Made by a program: the position numbers and the translations under genes. DNA of 8,283 nucleotides, from positions 1 to 8,283 of the forward strand of contig PXDM01000309.1 of assembly GCA_003565055.1 (NCBI GenBank), given 5' to 3'. Position 1 is the stretch's first letter. The number at the start of each line of letters is the position of its first letter. Shown here in pieces: positions 1-6,978 of this stretch. This DNA is from Paracoccaceae bacterium (GTDB lineage Bacteria; Pseudomonadota; Alphaproteobacteria; Rhodobacterales; Rhodobacteraceae). A model generated the notes under the pieces. That model made no database searches. It worked only from the letters and a program-made list of their open reading frames with translations, and was not told where the DNA came from.

Positions 1-2784
1 GGCGGCCACTTTCTCGGGCGTGCCAACCGCGACGATCTGCCCCCCGCCATCGCCGCCTTCCGGGCCAATATCAATGATCCAGTCCGCGGTTTTCACCACA
101 TCGAGATTATGCTCGATCACGACAACCGTATTGCCCTGATCGACCAATTCATGCAGCACTTCCAGAAGCTTGCGCACATCTTCGAAATGCAGCCCGGTGG
201 TCGGCTCGTCCAGAATATAGAGCGTCCGCCCGGTTGACCGGCGCGAGAGTTCCTTCGACAGCTTCACCCGCTGCGCCTCGCCGCCCGAAAGCGTCGTCGC
301 CTGCTGCCCGACCTTGATATAGCCCAAGCCAACGCGCATCAGCGCGTCCATCTTCTCGCGGATCGAGGGCACGGCCTCAAAGAATTTCTGCGCCTCTTCG
401 ACAGTCATATCGAGCACATCAGCGATTGATTTACCCTTGAACAAAACCTCCAGCGTCTCGCGATTGTAGCGCTTTCCCTTGCAGGTCTCGCAGGTGACAT
501 AGACATCGGGCAGGAAATTCATCTCGATTTTCAGCACCCCGTCGCCCTGACAGGCCTCGCACCGCCCGCCCTTGACGTTGAAGCTGAACCGCCCCGGCTT
601 GTAGCCGCGCGCCTTCGATTCCGGCAGACCGGCGAACCAGTCACGGATCGGCCCGAACGCGCCGGTATAGGTCGCCGGGTTCGAACGCGGCGTGCGGCCG
701 ATGGGCCGCTGATCAATGTCGATCACCTTGTCGAGGCTCTCCAGCCCCTTGATCGTCTCGCAAGGCGCGGGCGTCTGGCGCGCGCCATTGAGCCGCATCG
801 AGGCGGTCTTGAACAGCGTCTCGATGGTCAGCGTCGACTTGCCGCCGCCCGAAACCCCGGTCACACAGACGAACTTGCCCAGCGGAAATTCCGCCGTCAC
901 ATCGCGCAGGTTGTTGCCGCTGGCCTTGACCACTGTCAGCTTCTTGCCGTTGCCCTTGCGCCGGGTCTTCGGCACGGCGATTTCGCGCGCGCCTGTCAGA
1001 TATTGCCCTGTGACGCTGGCCGGGTCGGCCATGATCTCGGCCGGTGTGCCCTGCGCCACGACCCGCCCGCCATGCACGCCCGCGCCGGGGCCGATATCGA
1101 GCACGAAATCCGCCGTGCGGATCGCTTCCTCGTCATGTTCGACCACGATCACAGTGTTGCCCTGATCGCGCAGATTACGCAGCGTGATCAGCAGGCGGTC
1201 ATTGTCGCGCTGGTGCAGGCCGATGCTTGGCTCATCCAGCACATAGAGCACACCTGTCAGCCCGCTGCCGATCTGGCTCGCCAACCGGATACGCTGGCTT
1301 TCACCGCCCGAGAGCGTGCCCGCATGCCGCCCCAGCGTAAGGGAATCGAGGCCCACATTGACCAAAAACCCCAGCCGCTCGCGGATTTCCTTGAGGATTG
1401 CCCGAGCAATCTCGTTTTTCTGTTTCGTGAGCGCCTCGGGCACGCTCTCAACCCAGGCTAGCGCCTCGCGGATCGCCATTTCAGTGACCTGCCCGATATG
1501 GAGGCCCCCGATCTTCACCGCCAGCGCTTCGGGCTTCAACCGATGCCCGTCACAGACACCACAGGCCCGCTGGTTCTGATAGCGCTCGAATTCCTCACGA
1601 ATCCAGGCGCTGTCCGTCTCACGATAGCGCCGCTCCATATTGGGAATCACGCCCTCGAAAGCGCGCGTCACATTATAGATGCGCCCGCCCTCGTCATAGC
1701 GAAACGGCAATTCTTCGTCATTCGAGCCGTAGAGGAACACCTGTTTCACATGCGCGGGCAGGTCTTTCCACGGCGTCTTGGCATCGAATTCGTAATGCTT
1801 TGCAAGTGACTGAATCGTCTGCAGGAAATAAGGCGACTTGCCCTTGCGCCAGGGCGCAATCGCCCCATCCGCCACCTTCAGCGCGTGATCCGGGACGACC
1901 AGACGCTCGTCGAAAAACAACTCCACCCCCAGCCCATCACAGGCCGGACACGCGCCCGAGGGCGCGTTGAAAGAGAACAGGCGCGGCTCGATCTCCGAAA
2001 TGGTGAAGCCACTGACCGGACAAGCGAATTTTTCGCTGAAGGTGATCCGTTCCCCGTCCTCTGCGGCAATTTCCAGCACCGCAATTCCGTCAGCCAGATC
2101 AAGCGCCGTGCGCAGACTGTCCGCCAGCCGCGTCTCGATCCCCTCGCGCACCACCAGCCGGTCAACGACCACGTCAATGTCATGACGGAATTTCTTGTCC
2201 AGCACCGGCGGTTCGTCCAACTCATGGAATTGCCCGTCGACCTTGACCCGCTGGAACCCCTGCTTGCGCAGTTCCAGAAACTCCTTGCGGTATTCGCCCT
2301 TGCGGTCACGCACGATGGGCGCGAGCAGATAGGCGCGCGTGCCCTCGTCCAAGGCCATGATCCGGTCGACCATATCCTGCACCTGCTGCGCCTCGATGGG
2401 CTGGCCGGTCGCAGGACTGTAGGGCGTGCCCGCGCGCGCAAACAAGAGCCGCATATAGTCGTAAATCTCGGTCACTGTGCCGACGGTCGAGCGCGGATTC
2501 TTGCTCGTCGTCTTCTGCTCGATGCTGATCGCTGGCGACAGGCCCGAGATATGGTCCATATCGGGCTTCTGCATCATGTCGAGGAATTGGCGCGCATAGG
2601 CCGAGAGCGATTCGACATAGCGGCGCTGGCCCTCGGCATAGATCGTGTCAAAAGCGAGGCTGGATTTGCCCGACCCGGACAGACCCGTGATCACCACCAG
2701 CTTGTCGCGGGGCAGATCAACGTCGATATTCTTCAGATTATGCTCGCGCGCGCCGCGCACTTCGATGAATTTCTGCTCAGCCAT
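1..2784 (-). CDS. uvrA: UvrABC excinuclease subunit A, 3' end cut by window edge
   Basis: UvrA is the ATP-driven damage-recognition subunit of nucleotide excision repair; it dimerises, scans DNA with UvrB and hands lesions over for UvrC incision. The reading frame is open for 928 codons from the ATG at 2784 to base 1 and still ends in family sequence (GTPEKVAA), so roughly 25-35 C-terminal residues lie outside. Two ABC modules are visible. The first has Walker A GLSGSGKSS (34-42) and signature LSGGESQ (491-497), then LDEPSIGLH. The second has Walker A GVSGGGKS (643-650) and signature LSGGEAQ (832-838), then LDEPTTGLHF. The second zinc finger is intact (C742, C745, C765, C768). The first reads CPVSG at 255-259 with C279 and C282, so one Cys is replaced by Ser258. 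The start gives the usual MAEQKFIEVRGAREHNLKN opening; the upstream G-run is only a modest ribosome site. It is transcribed away from the neighbouring rhodanese gene and probably LexA-controlled. Confidence 0.98.
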   Translation of the reverse strand, partial: MAEQKFIEVRGAREHNLKNIDVDLPRDKLVVITGLSGSGKSSLAFDTIYAEGQRRYVESLSAYARQFLDMMQKPDMDHISGLSPAISIEQKTTSKNPRSTVGTVTEIYDYMRLLFARAGTPYSPATGQPIEAQQVQDMVDRIMALDEGTRAYLLAPIVRDRKGEYRKEFLELRKQGFQRVKVDGQFHELDEPPVLDKKFRHDIDVVVDRLVVREGIETRLADSLRTALDLADGIAVLEIAAEDGERITFSEKFACPVSGFTISEIEPRLFSFNAPSGACPACDGLGVELFFDERLVVPDHALKVADGAIAPWRKGKSPYFLQTIQSLAKHYEFDAKTPWKDLPAHVKQVFLYGSNDEELPFRYDEGGRIYNVTRAFEGVIPNMERRYRETDSAWIREEFERYQNQRACGVCDGHRLKPEALAVKIGGLHIGQVTEMAIREALAWVESVPEALTKQKNEIARAILKEIRERLGFLVNVGLDSLTLGRHAGTLSGGESQRIRLASQIGSGLTGVLYVLDEPSIGLHQRDNDRLLITLRNLRDQGNTVIVVEHDEEAIRTADFVLDIGPGAGVHGGRVVAQGTPAEIMADPASVTGQYLTGAREIAVPKTRRKGNGKKLTVVKASGNNLRDVTAEFPLGKFVCVTGVSGGGKSTLTIETLFKTASMRLNGARQTPAPCETIKGLESLDKVIDIDQRPIGRTPRSNPATYTGAFGPIRDWFAGLPESKARGYKPGRFSFNVKGGRCEACQGDGVLKIEMNFLPDVYVTCETCKGKRYNRETLEVLFKGKSIADVLDMTVEEAQKFFEAVPSIREKMDALMRVGLGYIKVGQQATTLSGGEAQRVKLSKELSRRSTGRTLYILDEPTTGLHFEDVRKLLEVLHELVDQGNTVVVIEHNLDVVKTADWIIDIGPEGGDGGGQIVAVGTPEKVAA

Positions 2785-2859
2785 CCGGCCCCCCGCTTAC
2801 GCATCCGCGTCATGGCTGCAAGATAGATGGGACGCGCTGAGTCTCCAACCGAAATATGT

Positions 2860-2874
2860 GAACAAAATGCAAAC
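2860..2874 (-). promoter_or_regulatory. Candidate LexA (SOS) box upstream of uvrA
   Basis: Read on the minus strand this is GTTT-GCATTTT-GTTC, matching seven of the eight fixed positions of the alphaproteobacterial LexA site GTTC-N7-GTTC as I recall it. It lies about 75 bp upstream of the uvrA ATG, a sensible place for repressor control of an excision-repair gene known to be SOS-induced in this class. The half-site farther from uvrA is the imperfect one (GTTT). The box sits between divergent genes, so it could in principle also touch the rhodanese promoter. The match is seen in the sequence; LexA binding is inferred. Confidence 0.6.
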
Positions 2875-2910
2875 ACGCTGCGTTTTTCAGCTTTCCGCAC
2901 GCGCGAGGGC

Positions 2911-2938
2911 ATAAATATTCACTTATACGAATTTGTCT
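2911..2938. promoter_or_regulatory. AT-rich intergenic stretch, probable promoter region for the rhodanese gene
   Basis: The 212-bp divergent gap between uvrA and the rhodanese gene contains one strikingly AT-rich run (ataaatattcacttatacg and flanks) in an otherwise GC-rich window. It holds -10-like hexamers on the plus strand (TAAATA, TTATAC) 60-85 bp before the rhodanese ATG, and a weak inverted pair ATTC-N8-GAAT. No good -35 element sits at standard spacing, so the exact promoter cannot be set. The remainder of the gap holds the candidate SOS box and nothing else recognisable. Confidence 0.35.
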
Positions 2939-2996
2939 CTTGCGCGCTGGCCGATCTGGCCCCATCTTGCAGCAAAGCCACGCAAGGATTGTGCCG

Positions 2997-3359
2997 ATGT
3001 TCGCCTTTCTCAAACCCAAAGCCAAAACCCGGCGCATCGCAGCCTGCGATGCCATCGCGCAAGCGAAATCCGGCGCCCTGACCCTGATCGACGTGCGCGA
3101 GGCGGATGAGTTGCGCCAGACTGGCAAAGCCAAGGGCGCAGTGCATATCCCCCTCGCGCAGATCGCCGCGCAATCGGACCCGAAAAGCGGCCATTTCAAC
3201 CGCAAACTGTCCGCCGAGAAGCCCGTCGCCCTCTATTGTGCCTCTGGCATGCGCTCCGAGCGCGCCGCACATATGCTGGCTGCGAATGGCTATGCCGAAG
3301 TCTACAATCTCGGCAGCTTGCAGGACTGGCAAAACGCAGGCGGTGCCATCGTGCGCTGA
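2997..3359 (+). CDS. Single-domain rhodanese-like protein (sulfurtransferase family)
   Basis: This is a 120-residue cytoplasmic rhodanese domain, the size of stand-alone members such as GlpE or PspE-type proteins without a signal peptide. These enzymes carry sulfur as a persulfide on the loop cysteine and pass it to cyanide, thioredoxin or other acceptors. Visible hallmarks are LIDVREADEL (30-39), GAVHIPLAQI (47-56) and the active-site loop CASGMRS, with catalytic Cys81 and Arg86 in the C-x-x-G-x-R pattern. It ends in the usual NLGSLQDWQNAGGAI. I chose the ATG at 2997 because AAGGA at 2984-2988 lies 8 bases ahead and the protein begins MFAFLKPK; an in-frame ATG at 2940 would add 19 residues with no domain role and lacks a comparable ribosome site. 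It diverges from uvrA and converges on lpdA, so it is probably monocistronic. The physiological sulfur donor and acceptor cannot be told. Confidence 0.92.
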   Translation: MFAFLKPKAKTRRIAACDAIAQAKSGALTLIDVREADELRQTGKAKGAVHIPLAQIAAQSDPKSGHFNRKLSAEKPVALYCASGMRSERAAHMLAANGYAEVYNLGSLQDWQNAGGAIVR

Positions 3360-3374
3360 CAAGCGCACGCAACC

Positions 3375-3407
3375 GCACGGCCCCGCAACGCAGTGGAGGG
3401 GCCGTGC
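3375..3407 (+). terminator. Hairpin downstream of the rhodanese gene, possible terminator
   Basis: A perfect 10-bp stem, GCACGGCCCC paired with GGGGCCGTGC, encloses a 13-base loop and begins 15 bases after the rhodanese stop codon. It is followed by ATATCTCTT, which is T-rich but not a clean T-run. Position and stem strength suit a terminator for the plus-strand gene; the weak tail leaves doubt. Confidence 0.5.
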
Positions 3408-3416
3408 ATATCTCTT

Positions 3417-3432
3417 GCGGCCGTAAGGCCGC
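3417..3432 (-). terminator. Hairpin downstream of lpdA, possible terminator
   Basis: GCGGCC-GTAA-GGCCGC forms a 6-bp all-GC stem with a tetraloop, 14 bases past the lpdA stop on the minus strand. No T-run follows on that strand, but the stronger stem at 3375-3407 comes immediately after, so the pair may work together as a two-way terminator between the convergent genes. Confidence 0.4.
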
Positions 3433-3446
3433 GCCGTCAGATCACA

Positions 3447-4841
3447 TCAGAAATGGATCGCGCGCCCGTAGGAATCGAGCACCGATTCATGCATCATCTC
3501 GCTGAGCGTCGGATGCGGGAAAACCGTGTTCATCAGGTCTTCCTCGGTTGTCTCCAATTGCCGCCCGATGACATAGCCCTGAATCAACTCGGTCACTTCC
3601 GCACCCACCATATGTGCGCCCAGAAGCTCGCCGGTTTTCGCGTCGAATATCGTCTTGATCATCCCCTCGGGCTCGCCCAGCGCAATCGCCTTGCCATTGC
3701 CGATGAAGGGGAAACGCCCGACCTTGATCGCAAGACCCGCTTCCTTCGCCTTGGCCTCGGTCAGCCCGACGCTCGCCACCTGCGGATGGCAATAGGTGCA
3801 GCCCGCGATGCTCGCCGGGTCCACGGCATGCGGATGCCCGCCTGCAATCAGTTCGGCCACCATCACGCCCTCATGGCTGGCCTTATGCGCGAGCCACGGC
3901 CCATTGGTCGCATCGCCAATCACATAGAGCCCCTCGACGCCTGTGCGGCAATAGGCATCCGTGACCACGAAGGAGCGGTCGAGCTTCACGCCCAGTTCCT
4001 CAAGCCCCAGCCCTTCCGTATTCGCGACGATCCCCACGGCTGAAATCACCGTGTCGAATTCCAGCGTCTCGGTCTTGCCCCCGCGCTCGATATGCGCCGT
4101 GACCTTGGGGCTGGCGCGGTCGAGCTTCTTGACCATCGCTTTTTCGAGGATCTTCATCCCCTGCTTCTCGAACGCCTTCTTCGCGAAAGCGCTGATTTCG
4201 GCATCTTCCACAGGCAGAATGCGGTCCTGCACCTCAACCACCGTCACATCCGCGCCCAAAGTGTTGAAGAAGCTCGCGAATTCGATCCCGATCGCGCCCG
4301 AACCGATGACCAGCAACCGTTTTGGCATGCGCTTGGCCTGGAGCGCGTGGCGATAGGTCCAGACGAGATCGCCATCCGCCTCAAGCCCCGGCAGTTCGCG
4401 CGCCCGCGCACCAGTGGCCAGGATGATATTGGGCGCAGTGATCTCCTCGGAGCCCTTCTCGCCCTCGACCGTGACCTTGCCCTTCCCGGCGAGCCGCGCA
4501 TTGCCCATCATCACAGTGATCTTATTCTTTTTCATCAGATGGCCGATGCCGCCGGACAGTTGCCCTGCAACCTTGCGCGAGCGCTTCACCACCGCGTCGA
4601 GGTCATAGCCGATCTTCTCCGCACTCAGGCCAAATTCCTTAGCGCGGTGCATCAGGTGAAAAACTTCTGCCGAGCGCAGCATCGCCTTGGTCGGAATACA
4701 GCCCCAGTTCAGGCAGATGCCGCCCAGATTCTCACGTTCGACAATGACCACGGATTTGCCAAGCTGTGCCGCCCGGATTGCAGCGACATAGCCGCCGGGC
4801 CCGGCCCCGATAACGATCACATCGTAAGATTTTGCAGCCAT
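3447..4841 (-). CDS. lpdA: Dihydrolipoamide dehydrogenase (E3 component of 2-oxoacid dehydrogenase complexes)
   Basis: E3 reoxidises the dihydrolipoyl groups of pyruvate, 2-oxoglutarate or branched-chain dehydrogenase complexes (and of the glycine cleavage system), passing electrons through FAD to NAD+. The 464-residue length is standard for an E3 without a fused lipoyl domain. Seen in order: FAD-binding GAGPGG (12-17), the redox disulfide C43/C48 in CLNWGCIPTK, ATGARAR (142-148), the NAD-binding GSGAIG (180-185) with Glu203 at the strand end, the second FAD contact GDA (309-311), and the C-terminal active-site pair His443/Glu448 in HPTLSE. The disulfide motif CLNWGCIPTK resembles E3 paralogues of the pyruvate dehydrogenase type more than the CLNVGCIPSK of 2-oxoglutarate dehydrogenase E3, but no E1 or E2 gene is adjacent to settle it. 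The ATG has a strong ribosome site GGGAGG eight bases upstream (4850-4855). It converges on the rhodanese gene. Confidence 0.97.
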   Translation of the reverse strand: MAAKSYDVIVIGAGPGGYVAAIRAAQLGKSVVIVERENLGGICLNWGCIPTKAMLRSAEVFHLMHRAKEFGLSAEKIGYDLDAVVKRSRKVAGQLSGGIGHLMKKNKITVMMGNARLAGKGKVTVEGEKGSEEITAPNIILATGARARELPGLEADGDLVWTYRHALQAKRMPKRLLVIGSGAIGIEFASFFNTLGADVTVVEVQDRILPVEDAEISAFAKKAFEKQGMKILEKAMVKKLDRASPKVTAHIERGGKTETLEFDTVISAVGIVANTEGLGLEELGVKLDRSFVVTDAYCRTGVEGLYVIGDATNGPWLAHKASHEGVMVAELIAGGHPHAVDPASIAGCTYCHPQVASVGLTEAKAKEAGLAIKVGRFPFIGNGKAIALGEPEGMIKTIFDAKTGELLGAHMVGAEVTELIQGYVIGRQLETTEEDLMNTVFPHPTLSEMMHESVLDSYGRAIHF

Positions 4842-4873
4842 GCGGCATTCCTCCCTGCGGCGCGCTTCGAAAT

Positions 4874-4891
4874 TAGTTTGGCATTAAACTA
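4874..4891. promoter_or_regulatory. AT-rich inverted repeat in the lpdA leader, candidate operator or promoter element
   Basis: TAGTTT-ggcatt-AAACTA is a perfect 6+6 inverted repeat with a 6-base spacer, inside an AT-rich island 32-50 bases upstream of the lpdA ATG and between that gene and DUF924. Symmetry and position suit a regulator site or part of the promoter. No named factor is recognised, and short repeats like this can arise by chance. Confidence 0.35.
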
Positions 4892-4927
4892 TTTCCGCTT
4901 GTCGCGCAACGCATAGGCTGAAAGGCC

Positions 4928-4948
4928 GCCATGCGAAGGCCGCATGGC
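4928..4948 (-). terminator. Hairpin downstream of the DUF924 gene, possible terminator
   Basis: GCCATGCG-aaggc-CGCATGGC is a perfect 8-bp stem with a 5-base loop, nine bases past the DUF924 stop codon on the minus strand. The minus strand continues GGCCTTTCAG, with only a short T-run, so termination is plausible rather than clear. If it works, lpdA is transcribed separately from DUF924. Confidence 0.45.
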
Positions 4949-4957
4949 TGTCGGGTC

Positions 4958-5536
4958 TCAGGCTGCGACCTGCAAGGCATCAAGCGCGGATTTATACCCG
5001 CCTTGGGTCAGAAACTCCTGCTCGCGCGCCGTTGTCTCGCGCCCCAGCGCACCATTGCGGTAAGGGAAGCGGCCAAACTCGCGAATCACAGCACGATGGG
5101 CGCGCGCATGCAGCAGGTTATCGCCCCCGGTCTCGGGCATGCGCAGCAGGAACATGCGCACAGCGCGGTCCTGATCCATCTGACTCTCGGAATGCATCAG
5201 CGGCAGGTAGAAAAACTGACGTTGCGGTTCGGGCGTATGGCGATCATAGCCCAGATGGCAGCCGCGCGCCGCGACCTGACGGGCCATCGCATCGGTCGCG
5301 AAGGACCGCGCATCGCCCCGGAACATGTTGCGCGGGAACTGATCGGTCACAATGATGAAGGCCAGCGCGCCTTTGGCACAAGCCGCCCAACGCTCCAGCC
5401 GTCCGTCGCGGGCCTTCTCCCAAAGCCCCTCGAACCGGTCGCGGATCTTGGCGTCCAGCGCCTCATCCACCGCATACCAGCCCTCGGGCCCGACCTCTTC
5501 AATCCAGAATGAAATAACTTCCTCAACAGTAGACAT
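4958..5536 (-). CDS. DUF924 family protein of unknown function
   Basis: The 192-residue product matches the bacterial DUF924 family in length and motifs; no biochemical role is known to me for this family, which is predicted to be soluble and alpha-helical. Family landmarks visible are FWIEEVGPEGWYAVDEALD near residues 10-28, TDQFPRNMFRGDARSFATD (64-82), LPLMHSE (111-117) and FGRFPYRNGALGR (154-166), the last two rich in conserved His, Arg and Phe. No signal peptide or membrane segment is seen, so it should act in the cytoplasm. The ATG at 5534-5536 has AAAGG at 5543-5547, six bases upstream. It lies 111 bp downstream of the MFS gene stop and 116 bp upstream of lpdA on the same strand; those gaps and the hairpin after it suggest its own transcript, so the neighbours say little about its job. 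Confidence 0.93.
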   Translation of the reverse strand: MSTVEEVISFWIEEVGPEGWYAVDEALDAKIRDRFEGLWEKARDGRLERWAACAKGALAFIIVTDQFPRNMFRGDARSFATDAMARQVAARGCHLGYDRHTPEPQRQFFYLPLMHSESQMDQDRAVRMFLLRMPETGGDNLLHARAHRAVIREFGRFPYRNGALGRETTAREQEFLTQGGYKSALDALQVAA

Positions 5537-5647
5537 GGTTCACCTTTTGACCGCCATGAATAATCGTGCCAGCGATTCGCAGGTTTCTCAAGTTTTTCCA
5601 AATCACGCAGACGCGACCAAGCGGTTTTTTGCAGATTTGCAACGCCC

Positions 5648-6895
5648 TCAGGATGCGGCTTCCTTGTCCTCGCTCATCTCGGTCAGAACCGCCTCGACCG
5701 TGGCCGCCGACACAACGGGCGAGACCGCCGCATAGGGGCCGCTTTCGGCAATTGACGGGGCCGCGCGCTGGGTCATGCGATAAAGCGCGTAGAGTGACAG
5801 AAGCGCTGTCAGCGAGATGATGAAGAGGAAATAGCCCGACGGACCGATCTGGCTCATGATCCAGCCAATCGCCAACGGCCCGACAATCGCGCCCAGCCCG
5901 TTGACGAACAAAAGCCCGCCCGAGACCGCCGCCATCTGGTCATGCTCGACATAGTCAGCCGTATAGGCGACCAGCAGCGAGTAAAGCGGATTCGAGATGC
6001 CGCCGATGATCAGCGCGACGCCCAGCAGCCAGACGAAGCTCAGATCGACCAGCACCGCGACAGCGCCGGCCGCCGTGCCGATCAGCGCGACCGCGACCAG
6101 CAGCTTGCGGCGGTCCATCTTGTCCGAAAGCCAGCCAATCGGGTACTGGAACATCAGCCCGCCGAAATAGATCGCCGCGGGGAAGATCGAGATTTCGAGG
6201 ATGCTCAGCCCCGCTTCTGTCCCCCAGACCGCTGTCATCCCGAAAAGTGCCGAGAACACCCCGCCCATCAGGAAAATCCCCACCACACCGAGCGGTGAGA
6301 CATTAAAGAGTTCACGCATCGACATGGACCGCGTGGTGCCGAAGGTCGGCGCGGGGCTGATCGACAGGAGGATCGGCGCGAAGGCCAGCGAGACCAGCAC
6401 CGAGGGGATGATGAAGAGCAAGAACCCCGCCGGATCCGCGAAATTGATCAGCGCCTGCGCCGCGATGATGCCCAGCATCTGCACGATCATGTAGAGCGAC
6501 AACGCCTGCCCGCGATTCTCATTGCTCGCGGTGTTGTTCAGCCAGCTTTCCGCAGTCACATAGACCCCGGAGAAGGCGAAGCCGATCAGCACGCGCAGCA
6601 CGGTCCACGCAATCCAGTCGGGGATCGCCGCATAAAGCACCAGCACAGCCGAGATCAGCGAGCCGAGCGCTGCGAAGACCCGCACATGACCCACGCGGCG
6701 GATCATTTCGGGGGCCATGAGCGAGCCGATCAGGAAGCCCGCGAAATAGGCCGACATGACAATGGACATCTGCCCGGTCGAGAATCCCTCGATCGCGCCG
6801 CGAATCCCCAGGAGCGTGCCCTGCACGCCATTGCCCACCATCAGGAACAACATCCCGAGCAAGAGCGCCCATGAGGCGGTGAAAACCTTCAGCAT
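5648..6895 (-). CDS. MFS transporter, YcaD-like, substrate unknown
   Basis: This is a 415-residue inner-membrane carrier with about 12 hydrophobic segments: six between residues 7 and 178, a polar central loop at about 179-200, and six more between about 202 and 373. The stretch ESWLN followed by NENRGQALSLYM (116-136) is what I recall of the YcaD-like branch of the major facilitator superfamily, found widely in Proteobacteria and without a firmly known substrate. The loop between helices 8 and 9 keeps the MFS motif A form GWLSDKMDRRKLL (254-266); the matching loop between helices 2 and 3 (APEMIRRVGH) is degenerate. A hydrophilic tail of about 40 residues ends in an acidic stretch (EMSEDKEAAS) and is probably cytoplasmic. 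The ATG at 6893-6895 starts directly before helix 1, but its ribosome site is weak (TGGA only). It sits 83 bp downstream of queA, with no functional link evident. Confidence 0.93.
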   Translation of the reverse strand: MLKVFTASWALLLGMLFLMVGNGVQGTLLGIRGAIEGFSTGQMSIVMSAYFAGFLIGSLMAPEMIRRVGHVRVFAALGSLISAVLVLYAAIPDWIAWTVLRVLIGFAFSGVYVTAESWLNNTASNENRGQALSLYMIVQMLGIIAAQALINFADPAGFLLFIIPSVLVSLAFAPILLSISPAPTFGTTRSMSMRELFNVSPLGVVGIFLMGGVFSALFGMTAVWGTEAGLSILEISIFPAAIYFGGLMFQYPIGWLSDKMDRRKLLVAVALIGTAAGAVAVLVDLSFVWLLGVALIIGGISNPLYSLLVAYTADYVEHDQMAAVSGGLLFVNGLGAIVGPLAIGWIMSQIGPSGYFLFIISLTALLSLYALYRMTQRAAPSIAESGPYAAVSPVVSAATVEAVLTEMSEDKEAAS

Positions 6896-6938
6896 TGCGA
6901 TATCCAGAGTTGCGCGCGGGCAAGATAGCCGCGAATTG

Positions 6939-6950
6939 GTTTACAAACTA
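6939..6950. promoter_or_regulatory. AT-rich inverted repeat upstream of the MFS gene
   Basis: On the plus strand GTTT-AC-AAAC (6939-6948) followed by TA gives, on the minus strand, TAGTTTGTAAAC about 45-55 bases before the MFS start codon. It resembles the TAGTTT...AAAC element at the same distance before lpdA, with a shorter spacer. It could be part of a promoter or a regulator site; this is a weak, sequence-only observation. Confidence 0.25.
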
Positions 6951-6978
6951 TGACGAACACGACCTGAAATGGCCGCGT

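Noticed and set aside
2710..2815. A short overlapping upstream frame before uvrA (ATG ACG CGG ATG) as a possible regulatory leader peptide
   Set aside because: It is out of frame with uvrA and encodes about 25 nondescript residues. No evidence of translation or conservation can be seen.
1885..2826. A 313-codon open frame on the plus strand opposite the 5' part of uvrA
   Set aside because: It lies antisense to unmistakable UvrA sequence, and its translation has no domain. It is a by-product of GC-rich codon use.
2940..2996. A 19-residue upstream extension of the rhodanese from an earlier ATG
   Set aside because: The later ATG at 2997 has a good AAGGA site at proper spacing and starts close to the domain; the extension shows no signal peptide or conserved feature.
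4092..4916. A 274-codon open frame on the plus strand opposite lpdA
   Set aside because: It is antisense to intact lpdA with all catalytic motifs. No ribosome site or family resemblance supports it.
5622..5642. T-run plus TTGCA-GATT-TGCAA repeat after the MFS gene as a terminator
   Set aside because: The T-run is on the plus strand, whereas the MFS gene is read on the minus strand, and the stem has only 5 bp with AT pairs.
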